From: JBGTLW01 sp041743835
Lineage (GTDB): Bacteria > Planctomycetota > Phycisphaerae > Phycisphaerales > Phycisphaeraceae
Assembly (NCBI GenBank): GCA_041743835.1
Contig: JBGTLW010000301.1
Coordinates: forward strand, 1-10,373
Reading direction: 5' to 3'
DNA length: 10,373 nucleotides
Part shown: positions 7,231-10,373 of the stretch, piece after piece
How positions within the stretch are numbered: position 1 is the first letter of the stretch
Layout of the letters: every line of letters starts with the position of its first letter
The notes under the pieces: model-generated
The model's database searches: none
What the model saw: the letters and a program-made list of their open reading frames with translations, nothing else
Told to the model about the DNA's origin: nothing
Position numbers and translations under genes: made by a program

Positions 7231-9356
7231 GGTGTGGGTTCCTGGGCGTCGGGCGTGTCGGAGACAAGGGGGTAGGCGGTGACGGCCATGTTCGAGAGCG
7301 TGATGAGTTTGCCGTCGGCGATGAAAATAGAGCCGCCATACGAAGCACGGTCGGCCCCGGTGAACTTATGCACACGGTCGCCTGTGGCTTTGCTGTACGC
7401 GAACGGCCCGCGGCTGGTGAATACCGCGAGGCTGTCGCCGAGGTCGGCCACGGTTTCGGCGGTGGTGCCCGCGCCCAGATTCACCGACCACTTCATCTGC
7501 CGCCCGTCTTTGGAGATCGCGACCAGTTCGGGGTCCAGGAAGTAGTAGTGCTGATCGTCTTGCGCGACCAGCCGGGCCTCGCCCGACAGCGGCCGCTCCC
7601 ACGCGATCCGCCGGGCATCGGTGTCGATCGCCAGCAGTTTGTTTGCGGCACGTTCCTTCACCAGCAGCAGGCCATCGGCGACTTCGAGGATGCCGACATG
7701 GGGTGTGGAAGCGGTGACCCCACCCCCGCCCCCCCAGCCGCCGCGGTGCATGGTTGCCGCCGCCAGGGGCTGGTTGTATTTCATCGCCCAGCGGAGGGTT
7801 TTGGTCTCCGGCTCGATCGCCAGCATCGCGCCGTTGTTGGTCATGATGTAGGCGGTGTCACGGTGGATGACCACGCGTGGCACGGGCACGACCTGATTGC
7901 CGCGGGAGTTGTGTGTCATCTGCGCGTTGCCCAGCAGCATGGACCAGGCCTCGGCCCCATCCCCGACCGCGATCGCACGCAGCGTCACCGCCGCGTTCCC
8001 CGCCTGATGCGTCACGCACAGCAGAGAACCACCCAGAAGCACCGGCTCCCCGAGGAATGTGGTCTGTGCAAACTCCGGGCGGGTGTCGGATGACCAGGTC
8101 AGTCTGCCCGTGGCCTTGTCGTACACCGACAGGCGGTACGGCTTGTTCCACTCGGCTGCGGCGGCTGGCGGGAGGGTGACCGTAATCAGCCGATCGCCAT
8201 GCAGCAGCAGCCGGTACTGCTGGGCGTTGAATGTGCCGTTTTGTGTGAGCGATTGAAACTGGGCGGTGAGCTTGCCAAACGGCTCGGTCTGCCAGAGCAT
8301 TTTGCCGGTGTTGAGGTCGAGGGCAAAAAGGATGCCCATCCAGTTGGCGTAGAGCCGGTCAGCGTCGATCACCGCCTCGGGCGCTTTGGTGCCGACGCCG
8401 GACATGGCCTGCCAGGGCTGGCTGGTGGCTGTGTGCAGCCGCTGCTTGCCCACAGGGCTCAAGAAAGCAGATTGCCACAACGGCTCAACACCCTCATCTG
8501 GCAGTTTCCACCTTGACTTGCCAGTCGCCACGGGAGCGTCTTCCCTCGGCAGCGTGGATAGCAGGGTAGCGACGAACTGATCGATCGGGACCGCCTTGCC
8601 CTGGAGTTGGATGGGTTGCGACCCGTAGCGCGTGGTTAATAGGTCTGCCTGCTGGCGGAAGTCGGTGTGATGACCGGATCGGAGGGCCGCGGTGGCGATC
8701 TTGACGCGCAGCCGTCGGGGGTCGAGCGTTGACTCGCCGTGATGCGTCAGCACCGCCTCCCAGCACCGCCGCGCTTCGCCGAAGCGCCCGCGCTCGAAGT
8801 AAAGGTCGCCAAGCCGATCCCCCGCGACATCACCCACGCTGGTGATGAACAGTTCGTTGTAAATCTGCTCCAGCGCGGCAAGCTCGGCCGGTGTACCGAC
8901 CACGGCCGGGTTCTCCGCGTCGGCCAACAGCTTTCGTGCTTTGCCATCGAAAAAAACCTGCACCGCCTGACGCCCGGCCGGGGGCAGCGCAACCAGCGTG
9001 TCCCACACCTGTTGACGGATCGGCAGGTGCAGGCCATCCGCACGAGGCAGCAACGCGCCCTTGTCCGCAGCCATCACCTGATCCATCACCCCGAACGCCT
9101 TCTCCCACTGCTCTGCCTTGAGGTGACGCTCAAAATCGACCAGCGCATCAAGGACTTCTTCTTCCGCGCGGGGCACCGAAAATCCCGCTTCCGAGCCATC
9201 CGCCACGCCCAAGGCCTCTTCGGCGAACATCAGTTCGCCCCGGCCCGCTGAGGCAGCCATCGACCAGCACGCCACGGTCAGCGCGAGGCATAGCTTGAGT
9301 TGGGAACCGGGCACTGTGCGAAACAAACTAAACCGCAGAACTGAGTTGCGAGGCAT
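7227..9356 (-). CDS. Secreted PQQ-binding-like beta-propeller repeat protein
   Basis: With the start at 9356 the protein has 709 residues. Residues 19-38 form a signal peptide (LKLCLALTVACWSMAASAG), so it is exported. Residues about 66-245 are helical and TPR-like (for example GDRLGDLYFERGRFGEARRC, 179-198). From about residue 325 it carries PQQ/WD-type propeller blades, recognisable by repeated D/E-x-x-T-G/K-x-x-x-W units: LNTGKMLWQTE (348-358), KATGRLTWSS (414-423), PETKTLRWAM (516-525), TDARRIAWERPL (579-590), KDGRQMKWSV (616-625) and KATGDRVHKF (656-665). BamB-like and quinoprotein-like propellers share this fold; no dehydrogenase catalytic motif is seen, so a scaffold or binding role is likelier. 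An in-frame ATG at 9428 would add 24 residues ahead of the signal peptide but lacks a ribosome binding site. The stop overlaps the SIMPL start by 4 nt. Fold confident, role unknown. Confidence 0.88.
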   Translation of the reverse strand: MPRNSVLRFSLFRTVPGSQLKLCLALTVACWSMAASAGRGELMFAEEALGVADGSEAGFSVPRAEEEVLDALVDFERHLKAEQWEKAFGVMDQVMAADKGALLPRADGLHLPIRQQVWDTLVALPPAGRQAVQVFFDGKARKLLADAENPAVVGTPAELAALEQIYNELFITSVGDVAGDRLGDLYFERGRFGEARRCWEAVLTHHGESTLDPRRLRVKIATAALRSGHHTDFRQQADLLTTRYGSQPIQLQGKAVPIDQFVATLLSTLPREDAPVATGKSRWKLPDEGVEPLWQSAFLSPVGKQRLHTATSQPWQAMSGVGTKAPEAVIDADRLYANWMGILFALDLNTGKMLWQTEPFGKLTAQFQSLTQNGTFNAQQYRLLLHGDRLITVTLPPAAAAEWNKPYRLSVYDKATGRLTWSSDTRPEFAQTTFLGEPVLLGGSLLCVTHQAGNAAVTLRAIAVGDGAEAWSMLLGNAQMTHNSRGNQVVPVPRVVIHRDTAYIMTNNGAMLAIEPETKTLRWAMKYNQPLAAATMHRGGWGGGGGVTASTPHVGILEVADGLLLVKERAANKLLAIDTDARRIAWERPLSGEARLVAQDDQHYYFLDPELVAISKDGRQMKWSVNLGAGTTAETVADLGDSLAVFTSRGPFAYSKATGDRVHKFTGADRASYGGSIFIADGKLITLSNMAVTAYPLVSDTPDAQEPTP

Positions 9357-9362
9357 AAACGG

Positions 9363-9367
9363 CCCTC
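9363..9367 (-). promoter_or_regulatory. Ribosome binding site deciding the PQQ-protein start
   Basis: On the minus strand GAGGG stands six bases before the ATG at 9354-9356. The alternative ATG at 9426-9428 has no purine-rich sequence in front of it and would place a polar 24-residue tail before the signal peptide. This favours the shorter protein. Confidence 0.55.
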
Positions 9368-9402
9368 GGAACGAGTGATGGAACATCATGTCTGCATCCG
9401 TC

Positions 9403-9437
9403 TTTATAGACGGGGGCATTCTACCCATTCATAGACG
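9403..9437. repeat. Short direct repeat in the gap upstream of the PQQ gene
   Basis: TTTATAGACG (9403-9412) and TTCATAGACG (9428-9437) are near-identical 10-mers, 25 bp apart start to start, in the 127-bp gap between the CpsB-like stop and the PQQ-protein start. The first copy also lies in a small palindrome, CCGTC (9398-9402) with GACGG (9409-9413). On the minus strand a TAGAAT hexamer (-10-like) lies between the two copies, but no -35 box is recognisable at the right distance. If an internal promoter feeds the downstream genes, this is the likeliest place; the evidence is weak. Confidence 0.3.
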
Positions 9438-9483
9438 CGCATGGTACCGCTCCGGTTCCCACAAACTGGAATCGAATGATCAA

Positions 9484-10230
9484 TTATTTCAGTTTGGGCG
9501 CGGGGATGGTCGGCTCGTCTGCCAGTAGCCGTCGGGGGTTGTCCACGATGAGCTGGTCCAGGGCATCTTTGCCGATCCTTGCCTCGACCACGTCGATGCC
9601 CGCCAGTCGGCTTTCCAGCGAGTCGGGCCGGTGCAGATCCAGCGCCAGAACAGCGTAAAGCCCTTCTTCCAGGAACCGCCACGCCAGTGCCTCGGACCCC
9701 GGCATGTCCCGCCCGGTAAATGGCTGAAAGTTGCCTTGGAACAACACGCCACGTGATGTCAGGGCCGAGATCACCTGTTCCAGTTTTTCACCCATCAGCC
9801 CGCGTTCGGGGTGCGCCAGCACGGGCTTGTAGCCTTCCGCGATGAGCCAGTCGATAGTCTCAAACCCGTGTTGGGGAAAGTCCCTATCCCAAGAATCCAC
9901 CAGCACCGCTTTGGAGTCACCCAGCGTCGGCACGCCGTAGCGCTTGAACCAGTCGATCGCCCCCTCGAACAGACGCACCTCCCCGCCGACGATCAGGGTG
10001 TAGTCGAGGCCGTGGTCAGCCAGTTGCTTCCGCAGCAGCCCGGCCCAGTAGTCCACGTGACGGGGAATGTTGCCGGGGTACATGTCCGGCCAGATGTGGG
10101 GCGTAAGAACCGACGTGCCGTAACCACGGGCGATTAAGGCCTCGACGCTCTGGATGGAATGCTCGGGCAGCACACAACCGTCGTCGATCCCGGGGATCAG
10201 GTGGCAGTGCAGGTCGATGCGTCGGTTCAT
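9484..10230 (-). CDS. PHP-domain phosphatase, CpsB/CapC (YwqE) type
   Basis: A predicted cytosolic protein of 248 residues, typical for this family. The N-terminal signature DLHCHLIPGIDDG (6-18) is diagnostic of CpsB/YwqE metal-dependent phosphatases. Other metal-site elements follow in order: TPH with H45 (LTPHIWPDMYP), GGE with E84, AHPER with H140, and ALDLH with D198 and H200. Known members are manganese-dependent tyrosine phosphatases that dephosphorylate bacterial tyrosine kinases controlling capsule or exopolysaccharide export. No kinase or polysaccharide gene is complete in the window, so the partner is unseen. The ATG at 10230 was chosen because MNRRIDLHCHL begins the domain as in relatives; a 44-residue upstream extension in the same frame is Pro-rich and unlike the family. 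The ribosome binding site is poor. Function by family is fairly sure; the substrate is not known. Confidence 0.88.
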   Translation of the reverse strand: MNRRIDLHCHLIPGIDDGCVLPEHSIQSVEALIARGYGTSVLTPHIWPDMYPGNIPRHVDYWAGLLRKQLADHGLDYTLIVGGEVRLFEGAIDWFKRYGVPTLGDSKAVLVDSWDRDFPQHGFETIDWLIAEGYKPVLAHPERGLMGEKLEQVISALTSRGVLFQGNFQPFTGRDMPGSEALAWRFLEEGLYAVLALDLHRPDSLESRLAGIDVVEARIGKDALDQLIVDNPRRLLADEPTIPAPKLK

Positions 10231-10292
10231 GGCTAGGCGATCTCGTGGTCGTGTGATTATGTCGGCAAGGGGGGGATGCAGGACGCGGCTAC

Positions 10293-10373
10293 TTACTGGC
10301 CGGGGCCACGGAACCACGACATTTGGTCGCTGCGATGGCCCAGCAGGTGGAAGCGTAGCCATTGGAGCGCACA
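10293..10373 (-). CDS. Possible C-terminal tail of an unidentified gene (partial)
   Basis: A minus-strand frame enters from the right edge and ends with TAA at 10293-10295. It encodes 26 residues rich in Trp, Leu, His and Arg (fragments LQWLRFHLL and MSWFRGPGQ), a composition more protein-like than random. The stop lies 62 bp upstream of the CpsB-like start, a gap consistent with the same operon. That gap holds a run of seven G (about 10269-10275, plus strand) and nothing else recognisable. The fragment is too short to assign a family, so this may be a chance frame. Confidence 0.35.
   Translation of the reverse strand, partial: CALQWLRFHLLGHRSDQMSWFRGPGQ

Noticed and set aside
6355..7275. 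Plus-strand open frame of 306 codons opposite the upstream SIMPL gene
   Set aside because: Low-complexity antisense frame lying over a confidently identified SIMPL gene; no recognisable domain and no ribosome binding site of note.
7368..8093. Plus-strand open frame of 241 codons inside the PQQ-protein gene
   Set aside because: Antisense to a gene with clear propeller repeats; no family features of its own.
10231..10362. 44-residue N-terminal extension of the CpsB-like phosphatase
   Set aside because: It is Pro/Arg-rich, precedes the position where relatives start (just before the DLHCH motif), and overlaps the more protein-like frame ending at 10293.

Overview
This is a GC-rich window in which every convincing gene lies on the minus strand, packed end to end with short gaps or 4-nt overlaps. 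It therefore reads as one long operon, or two abutting operons, running from right to left. The gene content points to a Planctomycetota bacterium, most likely class Phycisphaerae: a MoxR ATPase, a DUF58 protein and a BatA-type VWA protein next to a secreted squalene-cyclase-like toroid, a PQQ-propeller protein and SIMPL-domain proteins. That assignment is an inference from gene content and base composition; no rRNA or other phylogenetic marker is present.

Layout in transcription order. At the right edge is the possible tail of an unknown gene (10293-10373). Next is a PHP-domain phosphatase of the CpsB/YwqE type (9484-10230). A 127-bp gap follows, then a secreted PQQ/beta-propeller protein with an N-terminal helical region (7227-9356), which overlaps by 4 nt the first of two tandem SIMPL/DUF541 paralogues (6361-7230 and 5474-6316). 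Then come a secreted alpha/alpha-toroid protein with QW-like motifs (4406-5452), a compact 498-bp cassette (3901-4398), a MoxR-family AAA+ ATPase (2825-3886), a DUF58 protein with a MIDAS motif (1779-2756), and a membrane BatA-like VWA protein (1-1685) that runs off the left edge.

The most unusual structure is the cassette. A single 132-aa GxxExxY protein (PD-(D/E)XK nuclease superfamily) is framed by two 33-bp inverted arms. Each arm is four copies of the octamer CRCRGAGG, with one extra base after the outermost copy in both arms. The cassette sits 7 bp from the stop of the upstream gene and 14 bp from the start of moxR. Without it the two genes would be 21 bp apart, the same gap as between the toroid gene and its own upstream neighbour. 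A second palindromic element (10-bp perfect arms) fills the moxR-DUF58 gap and directly abuts the DUF58 ribosome binding site.

The genes plausibly work together at the cell envelope. MoxR ATPases usually act as chaperone-like partners of VWA proteins (DUF58, BatA). The signal-peptide-bearing toroid, SIMPL and PQQ proteins would act outside the cytoplasmic membrane, and the CpsB-like phosphatase family controls exopolysaccharide tyrosine kinases. No plus-strand gene, tRNA, rRNA or CRISPR array was seen.
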